Origin: Aliikangiella coralliicola
GTDB taxonomy: Bacteria; Pseudomonadota; Gammaproteobacteria; Enterobacterales; Kangiellaceae
Reading direction: 5' to 3'
Length of the DNA: 64,000 bases
Assembly (NCBI RefSeq): GCF_007004725.1
Contig: NZ_ML660163.1
Span: 390,915 to 454,914, forward strand
The translations under genes were made by a program, and so were the position numbers. The stretch's first letter is position 1. Every line of letters begins with the position of its first letter. The notes beneath the pieces are model-generated. The model saw only the letters and a program-made list of their open reading frames with translations. It searched no databases and was not told the origin of the DNA. Shown here piece by piece: positions 63,693-64,000 of the stretch.

Positions 63693-64000
63693 TCATCGAT
63701 ATTTAGCGTCGGCCTCACGATCAGCTGCAATCTGTTCCTCGTTAAGTCTGCCAACTTCCAGCAACATTTCTTTTGTCATGATATGTTCGCCACGATTTTC
63801 AAAGTGGTAATCAAAAATTCTGGTTTCCACAATGGAATCTACTGGACAGGACTCCTCGCAAAAACCACAAAAAATACATTTAAATAAATCAATTTCATAT
63901 TTTGTGGTTCGACGCGAACCATCTTTTTCTCTTGGGCCCGCTTCAATCGTAATCGCAGAGGCGGGGCAAACAGCCTCGCATAATTTACAAGCAATACATC
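63693..64000 (-). CDS. nuoI: NADH-quinone oxidoreductase subunit I (partial, N-terminus outside window)
   Basis: The last 102 codons are visible. Two [4Fe-4S] sites, [12 protein letters not shown] and [12 protein letters not shown], with the [21 protein letters not shown] run (split: [15 protein letters not shown]) of NuoI, then [14 protein letters not shown] near the end. It ferries electrons to the quinone site of complex I. The frame ends TATCGATGA; 109 nt later nuoJ starts. Confidence 0.95.
   Translation of the reverse strand, partial: CIACKLCEAVCPASAITIEAGPREKDGSRRTTKYEIDLFKCIFCGFCEESCPVDSIVETRIFDYHFENRGEHIMTKEMLLEVGRLNEEQIAADREADAKYR

Overview
The window looks like chromosomal DNA of a low-GC, probably marine gammaproteobacterium. 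The conserved tRNA-fMet–rimP–nusA–infB–rbfA–truB block, the nuoI–N run with the subunit order seen in gammaproteobacteria, pqiA/pqiB and an AroG/AroH-type DAHP synthase all point that way. The many secreted adhesin-like and repeat proteins (choice-of-anchor B, GEVED, P-domain, DUF3718-like, TorF-like) remind me of Kangiellaceae (Aliikangiella/Pleionea-like), but that placement is inference. No phage, plasmid, transposase or CRISPR locus is visible.

Layout. 1-2020: pqi envelope-lipid genes, with PqiA split into two overlapping half-size genes. 2665-7091: three secreted proteins: a PNGase F-like protein with two chitin-binding-type modules, a protein with a twin CX9C motif, and a lectin-like protein. 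7183-11250: trpS, a DAHP synthase, a TorF-like porin and an enoyl-CoA hydratase. 11348-14915: a tightly coupled operon of an 81-residue protein, a carrier-less adenylation enzyme and a six-helix membrane flavoprotein reductase. Together the last two look like a split version of the fungal TmpL protein. 15407-24043: a lipoprotein, a Tat-exported class V aminotransferase, a DUF1579-like/rhodanese/FtrA-type regulator cluster, a class I aminotransferase and a GATase. 24438-43665: a second secretome block with a PKD-carrying peptidyl-arginine deiminase-like enzyme, an Asp-box lipoprotein, an S9 peptidase, a di-heme peroxidase plus partner, a choice-of-anchor B protein, a transglutaminase-elicitor-like enzyme with a PPC domain, and a cytochrome c lipoprotein next to a multicopper oxidase lipoprotein. 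43811-51553: hydroxyacid dehydrogenase, then the translation/transcription block headed by initiator tRNA. 51778-56250: a very large sensor with degenerate GGDEF and EAL domains. 56372-64000: mscS and nuoN-M-L-K-J-I.

How they work together. The accessory genes are dominated by exported enzymes that would alter eukaryote-type proteins: deglycosylation (PNGase F-like), arginine deimination (PAD), glutamine cross-linking (transglutaminase) and peptide cleavage (S9). Beside them are periplasmic or outer-membrane redox proteins (MauG/CCP, cytochrome c, multicopper oxidase). This suggests a surface-associated or predatory/degradative lifestyle. The most unusual system is the small-protein/adenylation/membrane-reductase operon at 11348-14915. 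Regulatory features include a PmrA-type direct repeat at 6274-6290, a palindrome covering the promoter of the large sensor at 51717-51745, an 11-bp-arm palindrome at 27858-27883, and several hairpin terminators. Short 14-18 bp tandem duplications recur in gaps and once inside a gene.
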